Origin: JBFXAN01 sp050184225
Lineage (GTDB): Bacteria > Chloroflexota > Dehalococcoidia > CAUJGQ01
DNA length: 25,465 bases
Reading direction: 5' to 3'
NCBI GenBank assembly: GCA_050184225.1
Contig: JBFXAN010000088.1
Span: 1 to 25,465, forward strand
Positions 6,872 to 15,056 of the stretch are shown piece by piece. The notes beneath the pieces are model-generated. The model did no database searches and was not told the origin of the DNA. It saw nothing but the letters and a program-made list of their open reading frames with translations. The translations under genes and the position numbers were made by a program. Every line of letters begins with the position of its first letter. Within the stretch, counting starts at the first letter, position 1.

Positions 6872-8419
6872 ATGTACCGAGCGCTCGGATTGGTTCTGGC
6901 GGTGATGTTGGTTGCAGCGTGTGGCGGTGACAGTTCTGACCAGCCGGCGCAGATGTCGCCAGCGGCGGGCACAACCGGCGGCACCACCGCGCCGAAGGGT
7001 GAGTTGCGGCTGGCCTTTGGTATTCACATGCCCGGCACGCTTGACTCAACGAAGGATGGATTCACGCTGGTCTTCACCGGCATGGGCGAAACGCTCACGC
7101 GGTTGACCCGCGACAACAAGGCCGAGCCGTGGCTGGCCGAGCGCGTCAGCCAGATCGACCCGACGACCTGGCGGGTGACGCTGCGGTCCAACGCCAGGTT
7201 CCATGACGGGACGCCGGTGACGGCGGCGGATGTCGTCGCCTCGTTCCGGCGCAACTGGGAGACGCAACCGGCGGCGAGCGGCTACATCCCCAAGGAGACG
7301 GAGGTAACAGCGATCGACGAGCGGACGGTTGAGTTCAAGACGCCGCGGCCGATCGGCGCTTTCGAGAACAACCTCGCTGCATTTCAGTTCGTCGTGCACA
7401 AACCCGGTGGGGATCGCTCGATCATGACCGGCCCGTACCGGCCGGTCCGGCTGGTGGTCGACAGCGAGGTGACGTTGGAGGCGTTTCCGGAGCATTGGGG
7501 CGGGCCGCCGCCGATCGCGACGATCGTGATTAAGAGCGTACCGGATGCCAACGCACGCGCCCTCGCGCTGCAATCGGGAGATGTCGACATGGTCTTCTTG
7601 ATGCCACCGGAGATGGCGAAGGGGCTCTCGGACGACTTCGAGCGGGCGATCATCCCTTCGACACGCATCCAGTCCGTGATCTTCAATCACCAGCGGCTGC
7701 CCTTCAGCGACCGGGCGGTACGCGAGGCGTTCGCGTTGGGTGTGGACCGAGATGCACTCAATCGGGTGACGCTGGAGGGGGCGGGCGCCCCCGCGATCAA
7801 TCTCTTCCCCCAGGGCATGGGGATCGATGTCGTGCCGGCGCAGGCGACGGACGTGAATAAGGCGAAGCAGCTGCTCGACAACGCCGGCTGGTGGGCGGGA
7901 CCGGACGGCGTGCGCGTGAAGGATGGCAAGCGGCTCTCCTTCACGCTGTTCAGCTACCCCGGCCGGGCAGAGCTGACACCGATGGCCGTGCAGATCCAGA
8001 GCCAGTTGAAGAACCTGGGGTTTGCGATCGAGGTGGAGCAGATACCCTTCTCGGCGCTCGATTCGAACTACTTCAAGACGGGCGATTGGGATGCCTCGAT
8101 GTACTCGGTGGGAACGCTGCCGACCGGCGATCCGCTGTACATGTTCAACCAGAACATCGTCACAGGCGCGCCCGGCAACATCGGCGGCTACAGCAGCCCG
8201 CAGCTTGACGCGATCGTCGAGCAGATGCGGGTGGAGATCGACCCGACGAAGCGGAATGCGCTCGTACGGCAGGCGCAGGAGATCGTCAAGGTCGATGTGC
8301 CGATGGCATATCTCGTCGCCGCGCCGGTGACCTACGTCTATAAGAAAGGGAAGGTGAAGGGATTCGTCCCCAATCCGAATGATCAGTACTTCATCGACAG
8401 CAGCATCTCCGTCGACTAG
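6872..8419 (+). CDS. ABC transporter substrate-binding lipoprotein (SBP_bac_5, peptide/opine type)
   Basis: Extracytoplasmic solute-binding protein, 515 aa. The ATG at 6872 has AGGGGGA 4 bases upstream; a TTG at 6854 is less likely. Residues 1-17 are a Sec lipoprotein signal ending in a VAAC lipobox, with lipidated Cys17, then a Ser/Ala/Thr/Gly-rich tether. The body has the family pattern: KGELRLAFG, GETLTRLTRDNKAEPWLAER, then TWRVTLRSNARFHDGTPVTA (the family signature region), and later VREAFALGVDRDALNRVTLE. The family binds oligopeptides, nickel chelates, opines or glycosides, and the ligand here cannot be deduced. The two permeases follow directly (33-base gap), so this is the binding protein of that importer. 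Confidence 0.9.
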   Translation: MYRALGLVLAVMLVAACGGDSSDQPAQMSPAAGTTGGTTAPKGELRLAFGIHMPGTLDSTKDGFTLVFTGMGETLTRLTRDNKAEPWLAERVSQIDPTTWRVTLRSNARFHDGTPVTAADVVASFRRNWETQPAASGYIPKETEVTAIDERTVEFKTPRPIGAFENNLAAFQFVVHKPGGDRSIMTGPYRPVRLVVDSEVTLEAFPEHWGGPPPIATIVIKSVPDANARALALQSGDVDMVFLMPPEMAKGLSDDFERAIIPSTRIQSVIFNHQRLPFSDRAVREAFALGVDRDALNRVTLEGAGAPAINLFPQGMGIDVVPAQATDVNKAKQLLDNAGWWAGPDGVRVKDGKRLSFTLFSYPGRAELTPMAVQIQSQLKNLGFAIEVEQIPFSALDSNYFKTGDWDASMYSVGTLPTGDPLYMFNQNIVTGAPGNIGGYSSPQLDAIVEQMRVEIDPTKRNALVRQAQEIVKVDVPMAYLVAAPVTYVYKKGKVKGFVPNPNDQYFIDSSISVD

Positions 8420-8452
8420 CGGCGTCTGCGGCGATGCGGGCGGTCAGGCACC

Positions 8453-9385
8453 ATGTCGCGGTACATAGCGGCCAGATTGCTGGCGGTGCTGCCGGTACTC
8501 CTGGTGGTGTCGGTGCTGGCGTTTTCGTTGCAGGCGCTGGCGCCGGGCGATCCGGCGAGGCTGCTGCTGGAGGCGAGCGGGTTGAATCCGCCGCCGCCGG
8601 AGGCGATCGCGGCAAAGCGGGCCGAGCTACGGCTCGACGATCCGCTGCCGGTGCGCTATGCCGGCTGGCTGGCGGATGCGCTGCGCGGCGACCTGGGGCG
8701 GTCGTATCGATCGTATCAGCCGGTCTCGAAGCTGTACCTGGAGCGGCTACCGGCGACGCTGACGCTCGCCGTGCTGGCGGTGACGCTGAGCGCGGCTGTC
8801 GCGGTGCCGCTCGGTGCGATCGCCGCCTATCAGCGGGGCAAGCCGCTGGACGGCGTCGCCCAGATCCTGGCGGTGACGGGTGCGGCGATCCCTGGTTTCT
8901 GGATCTCGCTGGTCTTCATGTTCATCTTCGCGGCGAAGCTGCGCTGGCTGCCGGCGTTCGGCTCGCTCACGCCGAAGGGGATCATCATGCCGGCGGTGGT
9001 GCTGGCGCTGACGCACAGCGCGATCATCACGCGGCTGACACGGGCGGCGACGCTCGACGTGCTCGGCCAGGAGTTCGTGTCTGTCGCGCGGGCGAAGGGA
9101 TTGAGTGGCTGGACGATCGCCCGCCGGCATGTGCTGCCGAATGTGCTCGTGCCGGTGTTGACCGTGCTGGGATTGGAACTGGCGGGGTTGATCACGGGTG
9201 CGGCGGTGGTGGAGTACGTCTTCGCCTGGCCGGGGATCGGCAAGATGGCGGTCGATGCGGCGCTCTTGCGGGACACGCCGGTGATCGTCGGTTTTGCGGT
9301 CGCGGCGGGGGTGATCTTCGTGCTCGTCAACCTGATGGTGGACCTGATCGTGGCCGCGATCGATCCGCGGGCGAGGAAGATCTAG
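8453..9385 (+). CDS. ABC transporter permease, DppB/OppB family
   Basis: Inner-membrane permease, 310 aa. The N terminus MSRYIAARLLAVLPVLLVVS is the usual first helix of DppB-type subunits. About six hydrophobic segments are visible, with the periplasmic loop containing LRLDDPLPVRYAGWLADALR and GDLGRSYRSYQPVSKLYLER. The ATPase-docking EAA loop is FVSVARAKGLSGWTIARRHV (about residues 207-226), followed by LPNVLVPVLT. The C-terminal DPR (DLIVAAIDPRARKI) is typical. It partners the next gene as a heterodimer. Its stop TAG is immediately followed by the ATG of the next gene, with no bases between. Confidence 0.9.
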   Translation: MSRYIAARLLAVLPVLLVVSVLAFSLQALAPGDPARLLLEASGLNPPPPEAIAAKRAELRLDDPLPVRYAGWLADALRGDLGRSYRSYQPVSKLYLERLPATLTLAVLAVTLSAAVAVPLGAIAAYQRGKPLDGVAQILAVTGAAIPGFWISLVFMFIFAAKLRWLPAFGSLTPKGIIMPAVVLALTHSAIITRLTRAATLDVLGQEFVSVARAKGLSGWTIARRHVLPNVLVPVLTVLGLELAGLITGAAVVEYVFAWPGIGKMAVDAALLRDTPVIVGFAVAAGVIFVLVNLMVDLIVAAIDPRARKI

Positions 9386-10258
9386 ATGGCCGCGGTCACG
9401 GACGTGACGATCCCGCCGCCGCCGGCCCGCCGCCGGGCGATCCACCGTCGCGTCAGTATCGTGGGGTTCGGTGCGGTGGGGGTGCTGCTGCTGATCGTCG
9501 CGGCGGTGGCCCTCGGTCCGCGTCTGTGGGGCATTGATCCGCTGGAGCAGCGGATCGAGCAGCGGCTCGAAACGCCGTCGCGGGAGCATCCGCTGGGGAC
9601 CGATCAGTTTGGCCGGGACATCCTGGCGCGACTGCTGACCGGTGGACGCTGGACCCTCGTGGGGGCGGCGGCGGTCTGTCTCGGCGTGAGCCTGATCGGG
9701 TTTGTCGCCGGGGCGACCGCCGCATCGGGGAGCCGCGTGACCGACACGGCGCTCGGTCGCCTGATCGAGGCACTGATGGCGTTGCCGGGGCTGGTGACGG
9801 CACTGGCGCTGACGGCGGTGCTAGGACCATCCTTTCGAAATCTGCTGATCGCGCTGGTGATCACCAATTGGCCGTGGTATGCGCGCGCGTATCGCTCGAT
9901 CATTCTCAAGGAGCGAGCCGCGCCGTATGTGGAGGGGGCGACGGCGCTCGGCGCGGGGCATCGTCGGATCATTACCCGGCATGTTCTGCCGAACGCGGTC
10001 GGGCCGGCGATCGTGCTGGCCACGACGAACCTGGGGAACGTGATCCTGGGGCTGGCCGCACTCTCGTTTCTCGGTCTGGGCACTCAGCCGCCGACGCCGG
10101 AGTGGGGCGTGATGATCAACGACGCGCGACCCTACTTCCAGCGGGAGCCGTGGCAGATGATTGCGCCGGGCCTCTGCATCGTCGTCACCGTGCTCTGCGT
10201 GAACCTCGCCGGCGATGCCCTGCGCGACGCACTCGATCCAAGGATTGGGAGGGGTTAG
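9386..10258 (+). CDS. ABC transporter permease, DppC/OppC family
   Basis: Inner-membrane permease, 290 aa, starting directly after the stop of its partner. It has an N-terminal cytoplasmic tail, a first helix, the DppC signature REHPLGTDQFGRDILARLLT (about residues 68-87), several further helices and an EAA loop: APYVEGATALGAGHRRIITR then HVLPNAVGPAIV. The C terminus is GDALRDALDPRIG, as expected. No ATP-binding subunit follows; instead a second substrate-binding protein comes after a 219-base gap. The ATPases must be supplied from elsewhere or shared with another importer. Confidence 0.9.
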   Translation: MAAVTDVTIPPPPARRRAIHRRVSIVGFGAVGVLLLIVAAVALGPRLWGIDPLEQRIEQRLETPSREHPLGTDQFGRDILARLLTGGRWTLVGAAAVCLGVSLIGFVAGATAASGSRVTDTALGRLIEALMALPGLVTALALTAVLGPSFRNLLIALVITNWPWYARAYRSIILKERAAPYVEGATALGAGHRRIITRHVLPNAVGPAIVLATTNLGNVILGLAALSFLGLGTQPPTPEWGVMINDARPYFQREPWQMIAPGLCIVVTVLCVNLAGDALRDALDPRIGRG

Positions 10259-10295
10259 GCGTTAGGTAAGGCGCGTTAGTTAACACGTGTTAGGC
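10254..10295 (+). repeat. Degenerate heptamer tandem array
   Basis: GTTAG(G) occurs at 10254, 10261, 10275 and 10289, spaced 7, 14 and 14 bases, so the stretch reads as six heptamers of which four keep the GTTAG core. The first unit contains the stop codon of the permease gene. It looks like a decayed tandem repeat. Confidence 0.5.
10281..10292. promoter_or_regulatory. Perfect 12-bp palindrome, candidate operator
   Basis: TAACACGTGTTA is a perfect palindrome in the gap between the permeases and the second binding protein. Its length and symmetry suit a dimeric regulator. It also overlaps the heptamer array, so it may only be a by-product of that repeat. Confidence 0.35.
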
Positions 10296-10351
10296 AATAA
10301 GAGTCAGATCACAGAATCAACGGAAACTCGACATCTGAGACTTAACGCCTG

Positions 10352-10379
10352 TTGGACGTAGTGCCGAACATCCTGTAAC
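10352..10379 (+). promoter_or_regulatory. Weak promoter candidate before the second binding protein
   Basis: TTGGAC (10352-10357), a 16-bp spacer and TGTAAC (10374-10379) give a moderate sigma-70 match about 100 bases before the ATG at 10478. If real, the second binding protein can be expressed apart from the permeases. Confidence 0.25.
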
Positions 10380-10477
10380 GTCATCATCATCGGCCGAAAC
10401 AGATCGCGGGACAGAGAGGACTGTCGCCGTGAAACTGGGCGACCGAACACATTCACTCCACCGGTAGAGAGGGGAAG

Positions 10478-12229
10478 ATGCAGGAACGAGGTATTCGCAA
10501 AAGGATGCAAACGTCGCGGCTTGGACGGCGGCGGCTGCTCGGTGTCGCGGCAATGGGCAGCGCGAGCGCTGCCTTTATTGCCGCGTGCGGCGGCAGCGAT
10601 TCGTCGGATGACAGCGCGACGACGACTGACACGGCCGGCACCCAGACCAGCGCGCCACAGACCGGCACGCGATCGGGTGAAACGCCGAAGGTCGGTGGTA
10701 GCCTGGCGGCGCGACTTGCCGCCACGGCGCCGCTCGACCCAATCACGAACACGACCTATACGGCACAGACGGTCGCGAGTTTCCCGTACAGCCGTCTGCT
10801 CAAGCTCAAGACCGATAGCAATCCGCAGACGGCGGACAACTATGAGCCGATTCCGGACCTCGCCTCCGGCTACGAGGCGACCGCCGACGGCCTCCAGTAC
10901 ACCTTCAAGTTGAAGCCGGCCACCTTCCACAACAAGCCACCGGTCAACGGCCGGGCCGCCACCTCCGAAGACGTGGCGATCACGCTGGAGCGGTTCCGCA
11001 CCGACCCGAAGAACACGAACCGCGTCGTCTTCGGCACGGAGCAGAACCCGATCGTCGAGTCGGTCCAGACACCGGATGCCCAGACCGTTGTCTTCAAGCT
11101 GGCGAAACCTTTCGGCCCATTTCTGTCGCTGATCGCCAGCGCGCAGTACCTCTGGATCATGCCGAAGGAAGTCGTTGCCGGAGCGATGGACCCGACCCGG
11201 GACCAGATCGGCACGGGACCGTTCGTCTTCGAGTCGGTCCAGCCGGATATCGAGTTCAAGTACAAGCGCAATCCCCAGTACTTCGATCAGGGCAAGCCCT
11301 ATCTCGACGAGTTCCGGTTTGTGATCTTGACCGACAGCACGCAGGAGATCAGCCAGTTCCAGGCGAAGCGTCTCGATATGGCCGCCGTGCCGCACGAGCA
11401 GGTGGCGGAGGTGAAGACGTCGAACTCGGATGCGCAGGTCGTCACGAACATGTCCTCGACGATCCCGTTCATCGCGCCGCAGCAGCGGGAGAACAGTCCG
11501 TTCCGCGATGAGCGGGTGCGCCGGGCGCTCTCGATGGCCGTCGACCGTGATGCCATGCTCGACCTGTCATGGGAGGGTGAAGGCGCCTGGCAGAACATGG
11601 TGCCGATCTCCTTCGGGCGGTGGTACGTCGATCCGAAGACGGATGCGGCGGGCAAGTATTTCCAGTTCAACCTGAAGGAAGCGGTGGCGCTGCTGAAGGC
11701 GGCGGGCTACGACGAGTCGAAAAGGCTGGACTTCAAGTACGTGTTCACGCCGAACGGTTACACCGCCCGCTACAACCAGTGGGCGGAGAGCGTCGCCGGC
11801 ATGCTCAAGGAGACGAAGGTGTTCAACCCGTCGATCACCTCCGCCGACTACCTGAGCGAGTACATCAAGACCGGTGGGGTCTTCTACGGTAACTACGAAG
11901 GCGCCGCCTTCATGTTGCAGTCCGGCTTTAGCGATGCGCACGACTACCTGTTCAACGCACTGCACACGCGCAGCGTGCGCAACCACGCCGGGATCAGCGA
12001 CCCGCAGCTCGATGCCCTGATCGACAAAGAACAGGGGACGACCGACACGGCCGAGCGGGTGAAGCTGGTGCGGGAGATCCAGACGTACATCATGGACAAG
12101 ATGTACTACGCGCCGATGTTCACCGGACCGGAGTACGCTTTCCTGCAGCCGTACGTCCGCAACTACTACAACCGTCGCGGCTATGGCGCCGGGGTGGAAA
12201 CCTACGGCGATACCTGGCTCGCGAAGTAG
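10478..12229 (+). CDS. Second ABC substrate-binding lipoprotein (SBP_bac_5), Tat-type signal
   Basis: 583 aa, ATG at 10478 with AGAGAGGGG just upstream. The N terminus has SRLGRRRLLGVAAMG, a twin-arginine motif, then a hydrophobic stretch and AACGGSD, a lipobox with Cys37. It is therefore probably exported folded and lipidated. A Ser/Thr/Asp-rich tether of about 30 residues follows. The body has LKPATFHNKPPVNGRAATSE with DVAITLERF, the family signature region, and VRRALSMAVDRDAMLDLSW. It differs strongly from the first binding protein in sequence, length and export route. It could feed the same permease pair with a different ligand, or belong to another transporter. A strong hairpin closes the unit. 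Confidence 0.9.
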   Translation: MQERGIRKRMQTSRLGRRRLLGVAAMGSASAAFIAACGGSDSSDDSATTTDTAGTQTSAPQTGTRSGETPKVGGSLAARLAATAPLDPITNTTYTAQTVASFPYSRLLKLKTDSNPQTADNYEPIPDLASGYEATADGLQYTFKLKPATFHNKPPVNGRAATSEDVAITLERFRTDPKNTNRVVFGTEQNPIVESVQTPDAQTVVFKLAKPFGPFLSLIASAQYLWIMPKEVVAGAMDPTRDQIGTGPFVFESVQPDIEFKYKRNPQYFDQGKPYLDEFRFVILTDSTQEISQFQAKRLDMAAVPHEQVAEVKTSNSDAQVVTNMSSTIPFIAPQQRENSPFRDERVRRALSMAVDRDAMLDLSWEGEGAWQNMVPISFGRWYVDPKTDAAGKYFQFNLKEAVALLKAAGYDESKRLDFKYVFTPNGYTARYNQWAESVAGMLKETKVFNPSITSADYLSEYIKTGGVFYGNYEGAAFMLQSGFSDAHDYLFNALHTRSVRNHAGISDPQLDALIDKEQGTTDTAERVKLVREIQTYIMDKMYYAPMFTGPEYAFLQPYVRNYYNRRGYGAGVETYGDTWLAK

Positions 12230-12237
12230 GCGATCGG

Positions 12238-12269
12238 GGTGGTTCGCTGCATTGCGTCAGCGAACCACC
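12238..12269. terminator. Hairpin terminator after the second binding protein
   Basis: A perfect 12-bp stem, 12238-12249 with 12258-12269 (GGTGGTTCGCTG/CAGCGAACCACC), with an 8-nt loop starts 8 bases after the stop. It lies between convergent genes and can serve both strands. Confidence 0.7.
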
Positions 12270-12293
12270 TCCTCCTCGATCGAGCGGCAGTCG

Positions 12294-12707
12294 CTACTCG
12301 CTCACGACCGTCGTCGTCGGCGCGCCCTTGGGGATGATATAGGTGACGACGAGGCTGGCGGTGGTGTCGGACTGATTGGACGCCGCAAAAATCTCACCGG
12401 GCTGCTCCACCAGCGTGTCGCCCACGCGATATGTCTTGGAACCCGCTGGGCCGACGACCTCTAATTCCCCCTCCAAGATTGTGATATAGGCTGTACCACC
12501 GTGGACATGCGGCGGCACAACCGTGCCGGCAGGGAAGTCGAGCACGGCCTGGACAATCTCGGCCGGCACCGGCAGACTGACCGGCTCAAACGTCGATTGG
12601 ACGCGTGGCACCGGTCCGGGTGCGATCTGCTGCCCGATTGCGACGCCGGAGGCGAGCGCGGCAACGAGGACGAAGGTGGCGGTCACTATCTTCAGACGAA
12701 TATTCAT
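12294..12707 (-). CDS. Secreted small cupin protein
   Basis: 137 aa. The ATG at 12707 has AGAGG upstream and yields a clean signal peptide (MNIRLKIVTATFVLVAALAS); an earlier start at 12725 would place charged residues before it. A single cupin barrel follows: LDFPAGTVVPPHVHGGTAYI and LEGELEV are motif 1, and VGDTLVEQPGEIFAASNQS is motif 2. Only the two His of HxH remain of the usual four metal ligands. The Glu position is Thr or Ala, and the His of motif 2 is Phe or Ala. It is probably an exported, perhaps binding or scaffolding, protein rather than a classical cupin oxygenase. It is convergent with the ABC binding protein gene. Confidence 0.8.
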   Translation of the reverse strand: MNIRLKIVTATFVLVAALASGVAIGQQIAPGPVPRVQSTFEPVSLPVPAEIVQAVLDFPAGTVVPPHVHGGTAYITILEGELEVVGPAGSKTYRVGDTLVEQPGEIFAASNQSDTTASLVVTYIIPKGAPTTTVVSE

Positions 12708-12972
12708 GTAGTTCCTCTCAGCCACAACAAATTGACATGGCTAGGCTAGCAGGAGGGGTGCATACGCCCGATCATTTCGTGTCATCCATTCGGGCCAATT
12801 CAAACCACTGTGCCCGTCGATCAACGCACAGCGGCAACGTGGAGCACGCCACGTACCGGAGATCTGTTCATCGTCACAGATGAAGGAATCCGAACGCACC
12901 GATCGCGCGTACTTTCCGCGTTATGCTGTCCGCGTCGGAAGTACCGGCGGAAAAATGGTTGGAGGTAATCGG

Positions 12973-13446
12973 ATGCGTACGCGACTGTCACTCGGCCTTG
13001 TTCTTGCCCTCGTGCTCGGAAGCCTCGCGCTTGCACCGAATTCGGCGGTGGCCCAGAGTCCCGCGCCGACCTTACTCAGGGCAAAGATGCTCGGCACGGC
13101 GGAGGTACCCGGTCCCGGCGATCCGGACGGCCTCGGCTTTGCCAGTGTGACCGTGCTGGCCGATCAGCGGCAGGTTTGCTACACACTGAACGTCGTCAAT
13201 ATCGCGACGCCGACGGCGGCACACATCCACGTCGGCGGACCCACGGTGGCCGGTCCGATCGTGCTTCCGTTGGAGACACCGGCCCGCGGTTCCATCAGCG
13301 CGTGTGCGACCAATGTCGATGCTGCTCTCATTGCCCGCCTGATCAGCAACCCCAGCAACTACTACGTGAACGTCCACAACGCCACCTATCCGAACGGCGC
13401 GATCCGCGGGCAGCTTCGAGTGTTCACTGACTCGATAGAAGACTAG
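12973..13446 (+). CDS. Secreted CHRD-domain protein
   Basis: 157 aa. The ATG at 12973 has GGAGG (12961-12965) 7 bases upstream and opens a signal peptide ending near AVA-QSP (about residue 27). In-frame starts further left (12880) would hide the signal. The mature part is one CHRD domain: AKMLGTAEVPGPGDPDGLGF, VCYTLNVVNIATPTAAHIHV, then NYYVNVHNATYPNGAIRGQL. Such domains occur in many secreted bacterial proteins and in animal chordin; the biochemical role is not known. Two Cys (in QVCYTL and SACATN) could form a disulfide outside the cell. A 15-bp hairpin follows, shared with the convergent dehydrogenase gene. Confidence 0.85.
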   Translation: MRTRLSLGLVLALVLGSLALAPNSAVAQSPAPTLLRAKMLGTAEVPGPGDPDGLGFASVTVLADQRQVCYTLNVVNIATPTAAHIHVGGPTVAGPIVLPLETPARGSISACATNVDAALIARLISNPSNYYVNVHNATYPNGAIRGQLRVFTDSIED

Positions 13447-13490
13447 CAACCCACCGGACCGGCCGCACGTTCGCTGGTTCGGAAAGAACG

Positions 13491-13525
13491 CACGCAACCC
13501 CGATCGAGCAGATCGGGGTTGCGTG
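13491..13525. terminator. Strong bidirectional hairpin terminator
   Basis: A perfect 15-bp stem, 13491-13505 with 13511-13525 (CACGCAACCCCGATC/GATCGGGGTTGCGTG), with a 5-nt loop lies between the convergent CHRD and aldehyde dehydrogenase genes. It is the best hairpin terminator candidate in the window. Confidence 0.85.
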
Positions 13526-13563
13526 TGCCGGCCCGAGCGCGAGGCGATGGCTATTGTGTTTCG

Positions 13564-14979
13564 TCACTCGACAGCGGCCCCGATCTTCTCCTTGGCTCCG
13601 GCCGGGGTTTCGGCGGGGCCAATCCACACGGTCTGGATATTGGTGAATTCGCGGATGCCGAATTCGGATAGTTCTCTGCCGTAGCCACTGCGCTTGACGC
13701 CGCCGAAGGGGAGGCGGGGGTCGGAGGCGACCATGCCGTTGATGAAGACGGAGCCGGATTCGATCCGGCGGGCAAGGTCGCGGGCGCGGTCGAGGTCGCG
13801 CGTCCAGAGCGCCGCCCCCAGGCCGAAGTCGGAGTCGTTGGCGAGCGCGACTGCCTCGTCCGCGTCCCTCGCTTGGGTGACGGCCGCCACCGGGCCGAAC
13901 GTCTCTTCGCGGAAGGCCGTCATCTCCGGCGTCACCCCCGCCAGGATCGTCGGTTCGTAGAAGTAGCCCGGTCCCGCCTGTGGCCTGCCACCGAGGACGA
14001 CCCGCGCGCCCTGTTCGATCGAGGTGCGTATCTGTCGATCGAGATCGTCGCGAAGGTCGCCGCGCGCCATCGGGCCGACCTGCGATGCCCGGTCCATCGG
14101 GTCACCGACCCGCAGCGATCGGACGGCCTCGGCGAACTTGTCGAGGAACTGGTCGGCGACGGCCTCCTCGACGATGAAGCGCTTCGCCGCGATGCACGAC
14201 TGGCCGGCGTTTTGGAACCGGGCGCGGGCGGCGGTCTGGGCGGCGGCGTCGAGGTCGGCGTCGGCCAGCACGATGAACGGATCGGAGCCGCCCAGCTCCA
14301 TCACCGTCTTCTTCAGCATCCGGCCGCTGGTCGCCGCCACCTTCTCGCCGGTGAGATCGCTGCCGGTCAGCGTCACGGCGCGGATGCGCGGGTCTTCGAT
14401 CACCGGATGGACAGCGGCCCCGGGGATCAGGAGTGTGCGGAAGCAGCCGGCCGGGAACCCGGCGTCCCGGAACACTTCCTCGATGGCGAGCGCGCAGCCG
14501 GAGACGTTCGAGGCGTGCTTGAGCAGTCCCGTGTTCCCCGCCATCAGCGCCGGTGCAGCGAAGCGAAACACCTGCCAGAAGGGGAAGTTCCAAGGCATCA
14601 CCGCCAGGATCACGCCGAGCGGCTCATAGGCGACGTAACTCTGCTGTGCGTTTGTATCGACCGGCTCATCGGCAAGGAAGCGTTCGGCGTTGTCAGCGTA
14701 GAAGTCACAGTTCCAGGCGCACTTTTCGACTTCGGCCTCGGCTTCGTTGATCGTCTTGCCCATCTCGCGGGTGATCAACTCGCCGTAGCGGGCCTTGCGC
14801 TCGCGCAGGATCGCCGCTGCCCGATGCATGAGCCGCGTCCGGTCCACGAAGTTGGCGCCGCGCCAGTTGAGGAAGGCGGCGTGCGCTTCGGCGATCGCCG
14901 CTTCGGTCTGCTCCGCCGTGAACTCCGAAAACGTGGCGATCACGTCCTCTGTTGCCGGGTTGATCGATTGGATTGCCAT
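13564..14979 (-). CDS. NAD(P)+-dependent succinate-semialdehyde-type aldehyde dehydrogenase
   Basis: 471 aa from the ATG at 14979, which has GAGAGG 7 bases upstream; an ATG at 14994 would overlap that site. It oxidises an aldehyde, probably succinate semialdehyde, to the acid. Catalytic residues are all present: Asn131 in MPWNFPFWQVF, Glu228 in MELGGSDPF, and nucleophile Cys262 in FQNAGQSCIAAKRF. The AGNTGLLKHASNVSGCA block and GQSCIAAKRF are those of the Sad/YneI and GabD branch rather than betaine-aldehyde enzymes. The end is FGGVKRSGYGRELSEFGIRE, the usual oligomerisation tail. It stands alone, divergent from the histidine kinase, so its pathway partner (for example a GABA aminotransferase) is not in view. 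Confidence 0.88.
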   Translation of the reverse strand: MAIQSINPATEDVIATFSEFTAEQTEAAIAEAHAAFLNWRGANFVDRTRLMHRAAAILRERKARYGELITREMGKTINEAEAEVEKCAWNCDFYADNAERFLADEPVDTNAQQSYVAYEPLGVILAVMPWNFPFWQVFRFAAPALMAGNTGLLKHASNVSGCALAIEEVFRDAGFPAGCFRTLLIPGAAVHPVIEDPRIRAVTLTGSDLTGEKVAATSGRMLKKTVMELGGSDPFIVLADADLDAAAQTAARARFQNAGQSCIAAKRFIVEEAVADQFLDKFAEAVRSLRVGDPMDRASQVGPMARGDLRDDLDRQIRTSIEQGARVVLGGRPQAGPGYFYEPTILAGVTPEMTAFREETFGPVAAVTQARDADEAVALANDSDFGLGAALWTRDLDRARDLARRIESGSVFINGMVASDPRLPFGGVKRSGYGRELSEFGIREFTNIQTVWIGPAETPAGAKEKIGAAVE

Positions 14980-15018
14980 CGTGGAGCCTCTCATCAGGCG
15001 GGGCAGTGTGATGTCACC

Positions 15019-15024
15019 ATTATA
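15019..15024 (-). promoter_or_regulatory. Consensus -10 box for the aldehyde dehydrogenase gene
   Basis: The minus strand reads TATAAT here, a perfect -10, about 40 bases before the start codon at 14979. No good -35 is seen at the right distance, so this is a partial promoter call. Confidence 0.4.
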
Positions 15025-15056
15025 CCGTGCTGCACGCGGACGACCGCACTGCTACG

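Noticed and set aside
8434..9537. 367-codon plus-strand frame overlapping the first permease
   Set aside because: It is out of frame with the permease and very Gly/Ala/Arg-rich, with no membrane helices.
12732..12760. TTGACA at 12732 as a promoter for the CHRD gene
   Set aside because: No -10-like hexamer occurs 16-18 bases downstream.
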